This document shows positions 36,559 through 46,503 of a stretch of 64,000 nucleotides of DNA, piece after piece (positions within the stretch are counted from its first letter, which is position 1; every line of letters begins with the position of its first letter). The notes beneath the pieces are model-generated. The model did not search any database. It saw nothing but the letters and a program-made list of their open reading frames with translations, and was not told the origin of the DNA. This DNA comes from Microbacterium hydrothermale (GTDB taxonomy: Bacteria; Actinomycetota; Actinomycetes; Actinomycetales; Microbacteriaceae). Position numbers and translations under genes: made by a program. The stretch spans positions 62,001-126,000 of the forward strand of contig NZ_STGM01000007.1 in the NCBI RefSeq assembly GCF_004854025.1. The letters run 5' to 3'.

Positions 36559-38385
36559 GTGATCCAGTTCGACCTCCCCCCTGTCGTCCCCGCCGACCCC
36601 GACGCCAACGCGTCCGACCTCCTCGCCGACCGCGTGCGCGCGACGCCCGACCGGCCGCTGTTCGCCGTCCCCGAGGCCGGCGGGTGGCGCGACGTGTCGG
36701 CCGCCGAGTTCGAGCGTCAGGTGATCGCCCTCGCGAAGGGCTTCGTCGCCGCCGGCATCCAACCGGGCGAGAAGGTGGGCTTCATCGCCCGCACCACCTA
36801 CGACTGGACCCTGGTCGACTTCGCGCTCTTCTACGCGGGCGCCGTGATGGTGCCGGTGTACGAGACCAGCTCGCCCTCGCAGATCTCGTGGATCCTGTCG
36901 GACTCGGGCGCCATCGCCGTCGTCCTCGAATCCGCCGAGCACGGCGCGCGCCTCGACGAGGTGCGCAGCGACCTCCCCCTCGTCCGCGACGTGTGGGCGA
37001 TGCACTCCGGCGCCCTCGATGCGCTCGTCGCGAACGGGACGCACATCACCGACGAAGAGATCGAGCGCCGCCGCCACCTGGCGAAGGCCGGCGATGTCGC
37101 GACCCTCATCTACACCTCCGGGTCGACGGGCCGCCCCAAGGGCTGCGTCCTCGTGCACAGCAACTTCGTCGAGCTCGCGCGCAACTCCGCCAAAGCCCTG
37201 CACGAGGTGGTCGAGACGCCCGGAGCCTCGACGCTGCTGTTCATCACCACCGCGCACGTGTTCGCCCGGTTCATCTCGCTGCTGAACGTGCACGCCGGCG
37301 TCAAGACCGGTCATCAGCCCGACACCAAGCAGCTGCTGCCCGCCCTCGGCACCTTCCGCCCCACCTTCCTGCTCGCGGTGCCTCGCGTGTTCGAGAAGGT
37401 CTACAACTCGGCCGAGCAGAAGGCCGAGGCGGGCGGCAAGGGCAAGATCTTCCGCGCCGCCGCCGACGCCGCGATCGAGCACTCGCAGCGCCTGCAGGAG
37501 GGCAAGAAGATCCCCCTCGGCCTGAAGCTGAAGTTCGCCCTGTTCGACAAGCTCGTCTACTCGAAGCTGCGCGAGGCGATGGGCGGTCGGGTCGTCTACG
37601 CCGTGTCGGGTTCGGCCCCGCTCGGCCCGCGCCTGGGTCACTTCTTCCGCAGCCTCGGCGTCGTCATCCTCGAGGGCTACGGGCTGACCGAGACGACGGC
37701 GCCGGCCACGGTCAACCTCGCCACGAAGTCGAAGATCGGCACGGTCGGGCCGGTGCTCCCCGGCGTCGGCGTGCGACTGGCCGACGACGGCGAGATCCAG
37801 GTGCGCGGCATCAACGTCTTCCGCGAGTACTGGCAGAACCCCGAGGCCACGGCCGAGGCCTTCGACGGCGAGTGGTTCAAGACGGGCGACATCGGCGCCT
37901 TCGACAGCGACGGCTTCCTCGCGATCACCGGTCGCAAGAAGGAGATCATCGTCACCGCGGGCGGCAAGAACGTCGCCCCGGCCGCCCTCGAGGACCCCAT
38001 CCGCGCCAACCCGATCGTCGGACAGGTGGTCGTCGTCGGCGACCACAAGCCGTTCATCGCGGCCCTGGTCACCCTCGACCCGGAGATGCTGCCGACGTGG
38101 CTGGCCAACAACGGCCTGCCCGCCGACATGACGCTCGAGCAGGCGAGCACGAACGAGAAGGTGCGCGCCGAGGTGCAGGGGGCGATCGACCGCGCCAACA
38201 CGCGCGTCTCGCGCGCGGAGTCGATCCGCAAGTTCACGATTCTGGCGACCGAGTGGACCGAGGCGAGCGGCCACCTCACGCCCAAGATGAGCATCAAGCG
38301 CAACGTCATCGTGAAGGACTTCGCCGACGCGATCGAGGACATCTACGCGGTCCCGGTGAACACCACCAACGTGTCGCTCCCCTGA
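36559..38385 (+). CDS. Long-chain fatty-acid--CoA ligase (FadD15-like)
   Basis: 608 residues of the AMP-forming adenylating family. P-loop-like IYTSGSTGRPKGC, GYGLTETTAP, the hinge YWQNPEATAEAF...WFKTGDIG, and ITGRKKEIIVTAGGKNVAP. It activates fatty acids to acyl-CoA at the membrane. GTG start with a strong AAAGGAG ribosome site. Mycobacterial fadD15 (Rv2187) occupies a comparable place downstream of aroG/plsC genes. Confidence 0.93.
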   Translation: MIQFDLPPVVPADPDANASDLLADRVRATPDRPLFAVPEAGGWRDVSAAEFERQVIALAKGFVAAGIQPGEKVGFIARTTYDWTLVDFALFYAGAVMVPVYETSSPSQISWILSDSGAIAVVLESAEHGARLDEVRSDLPLVRDVWAMHSGALDALVANGTHITDEEIERRRHLAKAGDVATLIYTSGSTGRPKGCVLVHSNFVELARNSAKALHEVVETPGASTLLFITTAHVFARFISLLNVHAGVKTGHQPDTKQLLPALGTFRPTFLLAVPRVFEKVYNSAEQKAEAGGKGKIFRAAADAAIEHSQRLQEGKKIPLGLKLKFALFDKLVYSKLREAMGGRVVYAVSGSAPLGPRLGHFFRSLGVVILEGYGLTETTAPATVNLATKSKIGTVGPVLPGVGVRLADDGEIQVRGINVFREYWQNPEATAEAFDGEWFKTGDIGAFDSDGFLAITGRKKEIIVTAGGKNVAPAALEDPIRANPIVGQVVVVGDHKPFIAALVTLDPEMLPTWLANNGLPADMTLEQASTNEKVRAEVQGAIDRANTRVSRAESIRKFTILATEWTEASGHLTPKMSIKRNVIVKDFADAIEDIYAVPVNTTNVSLP

Positions 38386-38398
38386 GCCGCCGCACGGA

Positions 38399-38434
38399 AC
38401 GGCCCGGTTCCCCGCCTTCGGGGGCCGGGCCGTT
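38399..38434 (+). terminator. Terminator of the acyl-CoA ligase gene
   Basis: Outer 10-bp stem (38399-38408 with 38425-38434) with an inner CCCC/GGGG extension, 13 bases after the stop, followed by TCGTCT. Confidence 0.75.
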
Positions 38435-38509
38435 TCGTCTGCGCGCGCCTTCGCGCCCGCGCGCCGGCCGGCGGCGTCGCGGGGTCGCGGCGCGCCCACG
38501 TCGACGCCC

Positions 38510-38850
38510 GCGCATAACCTCTGCGATTCGCACATCCTCAGCCTGACGCCCTGCCCCGCAACGGAGGTTGTGCAGATCACGGAGCTTGCGCGCACGCCGA
38601 CGCCCCGCCGGGTACCCCGCGCATAACCTCCGCGATTCGCACACCCTCAGCCCGAACCCCTGCCCCACAACGGAGGTTATGCAGATCACAGAGCTTGCGC
38701 ACACGCCGACGCCCCGCTCGGCGCGCGAGAACCCGCGCATAACCTCCGCGATTCGCACACCCTCAGCCCGAACCCCCGCCGCACGACGGAGGTCATTCAG
38801 ATCACAGAGCTTGCGCACACGCCGACGCCCCGCCCGGCGCGCGAGAACCC
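38510..38850. repeat. Three tandem ~116-bp repeats with inverted arms (REP-like)
   Basis: Units at 38510-38618 (109 bp), 38619-38734 and 38735-38850 (116 bp each). Each begins GCGCATAACCTC, continues GCGATTCGCACA, and near its middle has the reverse arm CGGAGGTTATGC followed by AGATCACAGAGCTTGCGC. Thus GCATAACCTCCG and its complement face each other about 45 bases apart within a unit. The third unit has a decayed arm (CGGAGGTCATTC). The array fills the 549-base gap between the acyl-CoA ligase and def; no gene is seen in it. Confidence 0.85.
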
Positions 38851-38934
38851 GCGCACGCGAGCCGTCCGCTCACCCGCGCGGTCGCAGGCCTTCCGCGCGA
38901 CGCGCGACGGAGGCGCCGGCTCGCGCGACGCGGG

Positions 38935-39426
38935 TCAGAACCAGTCGCTCTCGCGCACCTGGCGCATCGCCTCGCGACGGGTCTCGGCGGGCAGCCGCGA
39001 CAGGTACAGCATCCCGTCGAGGTGGTCCGTCTCATGCTGCAGCGCCTGGGCGAGGAGTCCCTCGCCCTCGAGCACGACCTCGCGGCCATCGAGGTCGATG
39101 CCCACGACCTTGGCCCACGGGTACCGGATCGCGTCGTGCCACAGACCGGGGACGGACAGGCAGCCCTCCCCCACCGCCTCGGGCTCGCCGCGGGTCTCGA
39201 CCAACACAGGGTTGAGCACGTACCCGATGTCGCCGTCGATGTTGTAGCTGAAGGCCCGCAGCCCGACGCCGATCTGCGGGGCGGCGACGCCCGCCCGCCC
39301 GGGCAGCTCGACGGTGTCGAGCAGGTCGCGGACGAGAGCACGGATGCCGTCGTCGATCGTCTCGATGGGGGCGCTCTTCGCGCGCAGGACGGGGTCGCCG
39401 AACAGGCGGATCGGACGCACGCTCAT
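38935..39426 (-). CDS. def: Peptide deformylase
   Basis: 163 residues. Removes the formyl group from nascent protein N-termini. All three active-site motifs are present: [16 protein letters not shown] (metal Cys), and QHETDHLDG (HExxH). ATG at 39426 overlaps the stop of the upstream MinD-like gene as ATGA, so the two are translationally coupled, an unusual pairing. The genome may hold another copy outside this window. Confidence 0.95.
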   Translation of the reverse strand: MSVRPIRLFGDPVLRAKSAPIETIDDGIRALVRDLLDTVELPGRAGVAAPQIGVGLRAFSYNIDGDIGYVLNPVLVETRGEPEAVGEGCLSVPGLWHDAIRYPWAKVVGIDLDGREVVLEGEGLLAQALQHETDHLDGMLYLSRLPAETRREAMRQVRESDWF

Positions 39427-42092
39427 GCGGCGGCCACCGGCGTGCGCAGGCCCTCGACGACCGCGGCTGCGAGCTCGCGCGCCGCCTGCCGGGTGCTGGG
39501 CTGCAGGTCGCGGAACGTGATGGCGCTGCCCGCCGCGATGCGCGCGTCGTACGGCATGCGGATGACGGTGCGCACGCGCGAACGGAAGTGCGCCTCCAAC
39601 TCGCTCTCGCGCACGAGCGGCGTGCCCGGTCGGGAGTTGTTGAGCACCACGACGGCGTCGCGGACGCGTGCCGCGTACCCGTTCGTCTCCAACCACGTGA
39701 GGGTCTCGGACGCGAGGCGCGCCTCGTCGACGGACAGTCCCGCCACGATGACCAGGGTGTCGGCGAGCTCGAGGGTGGCACCCATGACCGAGTGGACGAT
39801 CCCGGTCCCGGTGTCGGTGAGCACGATCGAGTAGTAGTGCGCGGCGACGTCGGCGACCTGGCGGTAGTCGTCGTCGCTGAAGGCCTCGGACACCCGCGGA
39901 TCGGCATCGGATGCCAGCACGTCGAGGCGGGTGGCATCCCGGGCGACGATCGAGGACACGTCGTTGTAGCCGGCCATCTCGTCGTGCGCGCGCACGAGGT
40001 CGCGCACCGTGCGCCCGTTGGGCCGTCCGACGCGGTCGGCGAGCGTGCCGCGGTCGGGGTTCGCATCGACGGCGATGATGCGATCGTCGCGCGCGTCGGC
40101 GAGGGCCATGCCCAGCAGCGACGTGACGGTGGTCTTGCCGACGCCGCCCTTGCGCGAGAGCACGGGGACGAAGCGCGCGCCGCCGCTCAGAGGGGCGGCG
40201 ATGCGGCGATCGAGGTCTTTGCGCTCGCGGGCGCGGCGGCCGTCGCCGAGGTTGATGCGGTGACGCGACACCGAGTAGACGAGCTGCTGGAACAGCCCCT
40301 CCGGCTCGGGGCGGGCGATCTGACGCGGATCGAGCAGGCGATCCGCGGTGAGCAGGTCGGAGCTCTCCCGGGTGTCGTCGATCTGCCCGATGCGCTTCGA
40401 GGTGAGAGTGACCTCGGGCGCGGGCGTGCGCACGCGCTCCATGGCGTGGGCGCGGTCGACGCGCGCGGCCTCCTCGGTCGCACGAGCGGCGTCCTCGGCC
40501 TGGTGCGCGCGGCGGCGGGTCAGGGGGACGGTGCCGATCACGCCGGTCGCGGCGCGCTCGGCCCGTGTGGTGGGCACGCTTCCGGTCGCCGTCGCGGCGG
40601 GCTGCGCCGGGGGCGACACGACGGGAGCGTCCCCCTCGGTGTCCGTCGCGGGGCGGGCGTCGTCGGCGGAGGATGCCGCGGGCTCGGCCACCCGCGCGGT
40701 GAGCACCATCTCGTCGACGGGCGTGGGCGCGTCGGCCGCGTCCGCTCCGGCCGGCTCGGGGGCGGGCGCGGGGGCGGTGGCACGATGCGCGGCGTGCGCG
40801 TCGTCGGCGTCGATGGCCGCCACGACGACCTCGTCGTCAGCGGGTGCGTCGTCAGCGGGTGCGTCGTCAGCGGGTGCGTCGTCAGCGGGGGCGTCGTCAG
40901 CGGGTGCGTCGTCAGCGGGGGCGTCGCCGGCGGGCGCGTCGTCAGCGGGCTCGTCGTCCGCGTGCTGGTCATCGGCGTGCTGGTCCGAGGTCGCGGGCGG
41001 AACGGCTCCAGCCGTCTCCGCGGGCACCCACGGGGCGTGCGTGAGCGGCTCGGCGGAGGCAGAAGACCCCTCGTCGTCGAGCGGAGCGGCGGCGTCCGCC
41101 TCGAACAGCTCGACGTCGTCCACGATCTCGGCGTCGTGCAGATCCTCGGCGACATGGTCGTCGGCCCTGCCGTCGTCGGAAACGTCGCTGTCTGCGACGT
41201 CATCCCCCGCCTCCGGAGCGTCGACCGCGGAGGCGGTGACCTCGGGGGCGTCGTCGGCGGCGGCGTGATCATCCGCCGCCCCGTCCCACTCGGAAGCGTC
41301 GTGCTCGGCCGAACCGTCCCCCTCGGAATAACCGCCCGCGGACACGTGGCCCGTCGCCGCGCCCTCCTCAGCGGGAGCACCCTCCGAGGAAGCCTCCTCC
41401 ACCGAGGCACCTTCCGTCGGAGCGTCTTCGACGGGCGCGTGAGGCTCGTCATCGGCGTGCGTGTCGCCGACGGACTGCGGCTCGTCGTCCGCTGCGGGCG
41501 CCGGAGCGTCGTGCACGTCCGCGTCTTCACTGCGTGCGGAGTCGACCCCGTCGCTCTCGGCGTCGTCGTGCTCCGGCACGGGCGTCTCGGCGTCCGCATC
41601 CGTCTCGAGGTCCGCGTCGGTATGGGCGTCCGCGACACCGGCCTCCGCGACACCCGCGCCGGCGCCGTCGGTCTCGGCGTCGCCGGTATCGGGGTCGCCG
41701 GTCTCGGTGTCGTCGAGAACGTCGGCGTCGTGCACCTCGTGGTCGTCGCGGACGTCGGCGGACGGCGCCTCGGGGTGGGGTTCGAGGATGATCTCGTCGG
41801 TGTCGAGCACGTCGACCTCGCCGGCCTCGATCTCGGCCGCCTTGACCTCGGCCGGGTCCCGGTGCGGGTACGGAGCGTCGAGGGCGGCGATGTCGGCGTC
41901 GTCGAAGGGGATCTCGTCCTCGATCACGTCGTCGTCGAGGTCGTCGTCGTCGGCCACCGGCAGGTCGACACTGACCTGCGCGATGTGTCCGCCGAGGATG
42001 GTGATGCTGGCCGTGTCGAGGTTCCCGCTCTCGTCGAGCACGCCGTGCTCGGCGTTCTCGTCGGGGTTCGCGTCGGTGCGGTCGGGGGTCAC
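39423..42092 (-). CDS. Large MinD/ParA-like ATPase with long acidic N-terminal region
   Basis: 889 residues. The GTG at 42092 is chosen for a GGAG site six bases upstream; a TTG at 42104 lacks one. Residues 1 to about 530 are low-complexity, Asp/Glu/Ala-rich, including eight or more ADDAP pentads. A basic helical part follows ([20 protein letters not shown]), a conserved stretch [20 protein letters not shown], and a C-terminal MinD-type ATPase with deviant Walker [10 protein letters not shown] near 650 and [13 protein letters not shown]. This resembles EspI-type MinD-like proteins of type VII secretion loci, but no esx genes are nearby. Substrate or partner unknown; coupled to def. Confidence 0.8.
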   Translation of the reverse strand: MTPDRTDANPDENAEHGVLDESGNLDTASITILGGHIAQVSVDLPVADDDDLDDDVIEDEIPFDDADIAALDAPYPHRDPAEVKAAEIEAGEVDVLDTDEIILEPHPEAPSADVRDDHEVHDADVLDDTETGDPDTGDAETDGAGAGVAEAGVADAHTDADLETDADAETPVPEHDDAESDGVDSARSEDADVHDAPAPAADDEPQSVGDTHADDEPHAPVEDAPTEGASVEEASSEGAPAEEGAATGHVSAGGYSEGDGSAEHDASEWDGAADDHAAADDAPEVTASAVDAPEAGDDVADSDVSDDGRADDHVAEDLHDAEIVDDVELFEADAAAPLDDEGSSASAEPLTHAPWVPAETAGAVPPATSDQHADDQHADDEPADDAPAGDAPADDAPADDAPADDAPADDAPADDAPADDEVVVAAIDADDAHAAHRATAPAPAPEPAGADAADAPTPVDEMVLTARVAEPAASSADDARPATDTEGDAPVVSPPAQPAATATGSVPTTRAERAATGVIGTVPLTRRRAHQAEDAARATEEAARVDRAHAMERVRTPAPEVTLTSKRIGQIDDTRESSDLLTADRLLDPRQIARPEPEGLFQQLVYSVSRHRINLGDGRRARERKDLDRRIAAPLSGGARFVPVLSRKGGVGKTTVTSLLGMALADARDDRIIAVDANPDRGTLADRVGRPNGRTVRDLVRAHDEMAGYNDVSSIVARDATRLDVLASDADPRVSEAFSDDDYRQVADVAAHYYSIVLTDTGTGIVHSVMGATLELADTLVIVAGLSVDEARLASETLTWLETNGYAARVRDAVVVLNNSRPGTPLVRESELEAHFRSRVRTVIRMPYDARIAAGSAITFRDLQPSTRQAARELAAAVVEGLRTPVAAA
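40831..40950 (-). repeat. 15-bp coding minisatellite, eight copies
   Basis: Eight head-to-tail copies of a 15-bp unit (plus strand GCGTCGTCAGCGGGT with small variations) within the MinD-like gene, encoding repeated ADDAP pentapeptides in frame. Several units are identical, so copy number is likely to vary between strains without frameshift. Confidence 0.9.
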
Positions 42093-42098
42093 TGCAGT

Positions 42099-42102
42099 CT
42101 CC
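42099..42102 (-). promoter_or_regulatory. Ribosome site deciding the MinD-like gene start
   Basis: GGAG on the minus strand, six bases before GTG 42092; nothing comparable lies before TTG 42104. Confidence 0.6.
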
Positions 42103-42138
42103 AAACGGGAAGAGGGCGCGAAAGCGCCCCCTCCCAGG

Positions 42139-45100
42139 CTACTGCGCGGGGCGGATCACGAGCAAAAGATCTCCGGCCTCGACCTGCTGCGTGGCCCCGA
42201 TCGCGACCCGCTCGATCACTCCCTCGACCGGCGTGGTGATGGCGGCCTCCATCTTCATCGCTTCGATCGAGGCCACCGCCTGTCCCGCCTTCACCCGGTC
42301 GCCCGGAGCGGCCTTCATGGTCACCACGCCCGAGAAGGGGGCGGCGACCTGACCCGGCTTGGAGGTATCGGCCTTCTCGGCCTGGCGCGCCTCGACGTCG
42401 ATCGAGCGGTCGCGGACGAACACCGGACGCAGCTGACCGTTCAGCGTCGTCATCACCGTGCGCATGCCCTTGTCGTCGGCGTCGCCCACCGCCTCGAGAC
42501 CGACGAATAACTGCACGCCGCGCTCGATCTCGACGGTGTGCTCTCCTCCCGGGCGCAGACCGTAGAGGTAGTCGGCCGTGTCGAGCACGCTGAGGTCGCC
42601 GAACCGCTCGCGCGTCTCGAGGAACGTGCGCGTCGGAGCGGGGAACAGCAGGTGGTTCAGGCGGGCGCGACGCTCGGCGGACTCGCCCGCCAGCGCCGCG
42701 GCGTCCTCCGCGGTCAGCGGGGTGACTCCGGCCTTGGCATCGCGCCCCGCGAGTACCTTCGACCGGAACGGCTCGGGCCAGCCGCCCGGCAGATCGCCCA
42801 GCTCCCCGGCCATGAACGACACGACCGAGTCGGGCACGTCGTACTTCTCGGGGTTGCGCTCGAAGTCCGCCGGATCGGCCTTGACCGCGGCGAGGTGCAG
42901 GGCCAGATCGCCCACGACCTTCGACGAGGGGGTCACCTTCGGCACGCGTCCGAGGATGCGATCCGCGGCGGCGTACATGTCCTCGATGAGCTCGAAGTCG
43001 TCGGCCAGCCCCAGGGCGATCGCCTGCTGGCGCAGGTTGGACAGCTGCCCGCCCGGGATCTCGTGACGGTAGACGCGACCGGTGGGTCCGGCGAGACCCG
43101 ACTCGAACGGCCGGTACAGGTGTCGCACCGCCTCCCAGTACGGCTCGAGGTCGCTCACGGCCGCGAGGTCGAGTCCCGTGTCGCGCTCGGTGTGGGCGAG
43201 GGCGGCGACCAGCGCCGACAGCGACGGCTGGCTCGTCGTGCCCGCCATGGGTGCGGCGGCCGCGTCGACGGCATCCGCCCCCGCCGCCGAGGCGGCGAGC
43301 AGCGTGGCGAGCTGCCCGCCCGCGGTGTCGTGGGTGTGCACGTGGACCGGGAGGTCGAAGCGCTCGCGCAGCGCCGTGACGAGCTTCGCCGCGGCGGCCG
43401 GACGCAGCAGGCCCGCCATGTCCTTGATGGCGAGGATGTGCGCGCCGGCGTCGACGATCTGCTCCGCGAGGCGCAGGTAGTAGTCGAGCGTGTACAGCCG
43501 CTCGGACGGATCGAGCAGGTCTCCGGTGTAGCAGACGGCCACCTCGGCGATCGAGGTCCCGGTCGCGAGCACCGCGTCGATCGCGGGCCGCATCTGCGAG
43601 ACGTCGTTGAGCGCGTCGAAGATCCGGAAGATGTCGACCCCGGATGCCGCCGCCTCGGCGACGAAGGCATCGGTGACCTCCGTCGGGTAGGGGGTGTAGC
43701 CCACCGTGTTGCGGCCGCGCAGCAGCATCTGGATCGCGATGTTCGGCAGGGCCTGGCGGAGGGCGTCGAGGCGCTCCCAGGGGTCTTCGCCGAGGAAGCG
43801 CAGCGCGACGTCGTACGTCGCGCCTCCCCAGGCCTCGACCGAGAGCAGACCGGGCGTCAGCCGCGCGACGGAGGGGGCGACGCGAACGAGATCGCGCGTG
43901 CGCACGCGGGTGGCGAGGAGCGACTGATGCGCGTCGCGGAACGTCGTCTCGGTGACGGCGAGGGCGGTCTGCGCGCGCAGGGCCGCGGCGAAGCCGGCCG
44001 GGCCGAGCTGCTGCAGGCGCTGGCGCGAACCATCGGGGGCCGCCTCGGCCAGGTCGAGCTTCGGCAGCTTCGCGCCCGGGTCGATCGAGAGCGGGTTCTC
44101 GCCGTGGGGGCGGTTGACCGTGGTGTCGACGAGCCACGAGAGGATCTTCGTGCCGCGGTCCTTCGACTCGCGGCCCTTCAGCAGCTCGGGGCGCTCGTCG
44201 ATGAACGACGTGCTGAGGTCGCCGGCGAGGAACGCGGGGTCGTCGAGCACCGCCTGCAGGAAGGGGATGTTCGTCGAGACGCCGCGGATGCGGAACTCCG
44301 CGAGGGCGCGGCGGGCGCGCGCCACGGCGGCCGGGAAATCACGGCCCCGGCACGACAGCTTCGACAGCATCGAGTCGAAGTGCGGGCTCACCTGCGAACC
44401 CGCGGCGGTCGTGCCGCCGTCGAGGCGGATGCCCGCGCCGCCCGGCGAGCGGTACGTGGTGATCTTGCCGGTGTCGGGGCGGAAGCCCTGCGTGGGGTCC
44501 TCCGTCGTGATGCGGCACTGCAGGGCCGCGCCGCGCAGGTGGATGTCGCCCTGCTGCAGGTGCAGGTCGGCGAGGGTCTGTCCCGCGGCGATGCGCATCT
44601 GCGACTGCACGAGGTCGACGTCGGTGACCTCCTCGGTCACGGTGTGCTCGACCTGGATGCGGGGGTTCATCTCGATGAAGACGACCTCGCCCGCGCGCGG
44701 GCCCGCCGTCTCGAGGAGGAACTCCACGGTGCCGGCGTTCTGGTAGCCGATGGAGCGGGCGAAGGCGACCGCGTAGCGGTGCAGGTCCTGTCGCACCGCG
44801 TCGTCGAGGTTCGGCGCGGGCGCGATCTCGATGACCTTCTGGTGCCGACGCTGCACCGAGCAGTCGCGCTCGAAGAGGTGGACGGTCTCGCCCGTGGCAT
44901 CCGCGAGGATCTGCACCTCGACGTGACGCGGACGCTGCACGGCCTGCTCGAGGAACATGCGCGGGTCGCCGAAGGCGCTCTGCGCTTCGCGCATCGCCTC
45001 GGCCAGGGCGGGGGCGAGCTCGCCCTTCGACTCGACGCGGCGCATTCCCCGCCCGCCACCGCCGGCGACGGCCTTGGCGAACACGGGGAACCCGATCTCG

Positions 45101-45546
45101 TCGGCCTGCGCGAGCAGTTCGTCGATGTCGTCGGATGCCGGCGTGGAGCGCAGGACCGGCACACCGGCCGAGATCGCGTGCTCCTTCGCGGTGACCTTGT
45201 TGCCCGCCATCGACAGCACCTCGGCGGGCGGACCGATGAAGGTGATGCCGTGGGCCGCGGCCTTCTCGGCGAGCTCCGGGTTCTCGGAGAGGAAGCCGTA
45301 GCCGGGGTAGATGGCATCCGCTCCGCACTCGCGGGCGACGCGGATGATCTCGTCGACGTCGAGGTAGGCGCGTACGGGGTGGCCGCGTTCGCCGATCTGA
45401 TAGGCCTCGTCGGCCTTCAGCCGATGCAGGGACGCGCGATCCTCGTACGGATAGACCGCGACGGTGCGCGCTCCGACCTCGTAGGCGGCGCGGAACGCAC
45501 GGATGGCGATCTCGCCACGATTGGCGACCAGGATTTTCGAGAACAT
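42139..45546 (-). CDS. pyc: Pyruvate carboxylase
   Basis: 1135 residues in a single chain. Order: biotin carboxylase (1-450; KILVANRGEIAIRAF, GGGGRGMRRV), carboxyltransferase (about 530-800; LRGRNTVGYTPYP, HTHDTAGGQLATLL), and C-terminal biotin carrier domain with SIEAMKMEA (biotinyl Lys near 1098). It makes oxaloacetate from pyruvate and bicarbonate, filling the TCA cycle. ATG at 45546 has a GAGG site five bases ahead. Divergent from parA. Confidence 0.97.
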   Translation of the reverse strand: MFSKILVANRGEIAIRAFRAAYEVGARTVAVYPYEDRASLHRLKADEAYQIGERGHPVRAYLDVDEIIRVARECGADAIYPGYGFLSENPELAEKAAAHGITFIGPPAEVLSMAGNKVTAKEHAISAGVPVLRSTPASDDIDELLAQADEIGFPVFAKAVAGGGGRGMRRVESKGELAPALAEAMREAQSAFGDPRMFLEQAVQRPRHVEVQILADATGETVHLFERDCSVQRRHQKVIEIAPAPNLDDAVRQDLHRYAVAFARSIGYQNAGTVEFLLETAGPRAGEVVFIEMNPRIQVEHTVTEEVTDVDLVQSQMRIAAGQTLADLHLQQGDIHLRGAALQCRITTEDPTQGFRPDTGKITTYRSPGGAGIRLDGGTTAAGSQVSPHFDSMLSKLSCRGRDFPAAVARARRALAEFRIRGVSTNIPFLQAVLDDPAFLAGDLSTSFIDERPELLKGRESKDRGTKILSWLVDTTVNRPHGENPLSIDPGAKLPKLDLAEAAPDGSRQRLQQLGPAGFAAALRAQTALAVTETTFRDAHQSLLATRVRTRDLVRVAPSVARLTPGLLSVEAWGGATYDVALRFLGEDPWERLDALRQALPNIAIQMLLRGRNTVGYTPYPTEVTDAFVAEAAASGVDIFRIFDALNDVSQMRPAIDAVLATGTSIAEVAVCYTGDLLDPSERLYTLDYYLRLAEQIVDAGAHILAIKDMAGLLRPAAAAKLVTALRERFDLPVHVHTHDTAGGQLATLLAASAAGADAVDAAAAPMAGTTSQPSLSALVAALAHTERDTGLDLAAVSDLEPYWEAVRHLYRPFESGLAGPTGRVYRHEIPGGQLSNLRQQAIALGLADDFELIEDMYAAADRILGRVPKVTPSSKVVGDLALHLAAVKADPADFERNPEKYDVPDSVVSFMAGELGDLPGGWPEPFRSKVLAGRDAKAGVTPLTAEDAAALAGESAERRARLNHLLFPAPTRTFLETRERFGDLSVLDTADYLYGLRPGGEHTVEIERGVQLFVGLEAVGDADDKGMRTVMTTLNGQLRPVFVRDRSIDVEARQAEKADTSKPGQVAAPFSGVVTMKAAPGDRVKAGQAVASIEAMKMEAAITTPVEGVIERVAIGATQQVEAGDLLLVIRPAQ

Positions 45547-45614
45547 GCGCACCTCACGTCAAGCTGGCGGGGCTGAATGTGCTCACAGCCTAGGGGACGG
45601 TAACGTGGACTCTC

Positions 45615-46427
45615 GTGCACGTACTCTCCGTCAGCTCTCTCAAAGGCGGGGTCGGCAAGACGACCGTGACACTCGGGCTGGCTTCGGCCGCCTTCGCACG
45701 TGGCGTTCGCACTCTCGTCGTCGACCTCGACCCCCAGTCCGACGTGTCGACCGGGATGGACATCCAGGTCGCCGGTCGGCTCAACATCGCCGATGTCCTG
45801 GCGAACCCGAAAGAGAAGGTCGTCCGCCAGGCGATCACCTCGAGCGGGTGGGCGAAGGTGCATCCGGGCACCATCGACGTGCTCATCGGCAGCCCGTCGG
45901 CCATCAACTTCGACGGTCCGCACCCGAGCGTGCGCGACGTCTGGAAGCTCGAAGAGGCCCTCGCGACCATCGAGAGCGAGTACGACCTCGTGCTCATCGA
46001 CTGCGCCCCCTCGCTCAACGCCCTCACGCGCACCGCGTGGGCCGCGAGCGACCGCGTGGTCGTCGTGACCGAGCCGGGACTGTTCTCCGTCGCCGCCGCC
46101 GACCGCGCTCTCCGCGCGATCGAGGAGATCCGCCGCGGTCTCTCCCCCCGTCTGCAGCCGCTCGGCGTCGTGGTCAACCGCGTGCGCCCGCAGTCGATCG
46201 AGCACCAGTTCCGCATCAAGGAGCTGCGCGACATGTTCGGCCCCCTCGTGCTCAACCCGCAACTGCCCGAGCGCACCTCGCTCCAGCAGGCGCAGGGCGC
46301 CGCGAAGCCGCTGCACGTGTGGCCCGGAGACTCGGCGCAGGAGCTGGCGGCCGACTTCGACGCCCTGCTCGACCGGATCGTCCGCACCGGCCGCATCCCC
46401 GTCGAGAACGAGGCCCCGCAGGCCTGA
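45615..46427 (+). CDS. ParA family ATPase, orphan
   Basis: 270 residues; essentially only the ATPase domain. Deviant Walker [12 protein letters not shown] at the N-terminus, DLDPQSDVSTGM, and LIDCAPSLNALTRTA (Walker B). No parB follows, so it is not the chromosome-partition pair; an accessory role such as the PldP-type division-site ATPase of Corynebacterium is possible by analogy only. GTG start at 45615. No clear terminator after it. Confidence 0.88.
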   Translation: MHVLSVSSLKGGVGKTTVTLGLASAAFARGVRTLVVDLDPQSDVSTGMDIQVAGRLNIADVLANPKEKVVRQAITSSGWAKVHPGTIDVLIGSPSAINFDGPHPSVRDVWKLEEALATIESEYDLVLIDCAPSLNALTRTAWAASDRVVVVTEPGLFSVAAADRALRAIEEIRRGLSPRLQPLGVVVNRVRPQSIEHQFRIKELRDMFGPLVLNPQLPERTSLQQAQGAAKPLHVWPGDSAQELAADFDALLDRIVRTGRIPVENEAPQA

Positions 46428-46503
46428 CCCCGCGCTCGCGACGACGCCGTCCCGCTGCCTCGCAGCCGGGGCGGCGTCTGTCGTCGGGCCGCGCCTCGCG
46501 CCT

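Noticed and set aside
38510..38850. CRISPR array
   Set aside because: Units are contiguous and 109-116 bp with no unique spacers; no cas genes nearby.
39423..42092. Type VII secretion locus, prompted by EspI-like architecture
   Set aside because: No ecc, esx, mycosin or PE/PPE-like genes in the window.
39588..42239. Long Gly/Val-rich open frame opposite the MinD-like gene
   Set aside because: Its repeats merely mirror the GAC/GCC-rich coding strand, and the ATPase motifs lie on the other strand.
42538..45576. Open frame of about 1000 codons antisense to pyc
   Set aside because: Mirror of pyruvate carboxylase codon bias, not a second gene.
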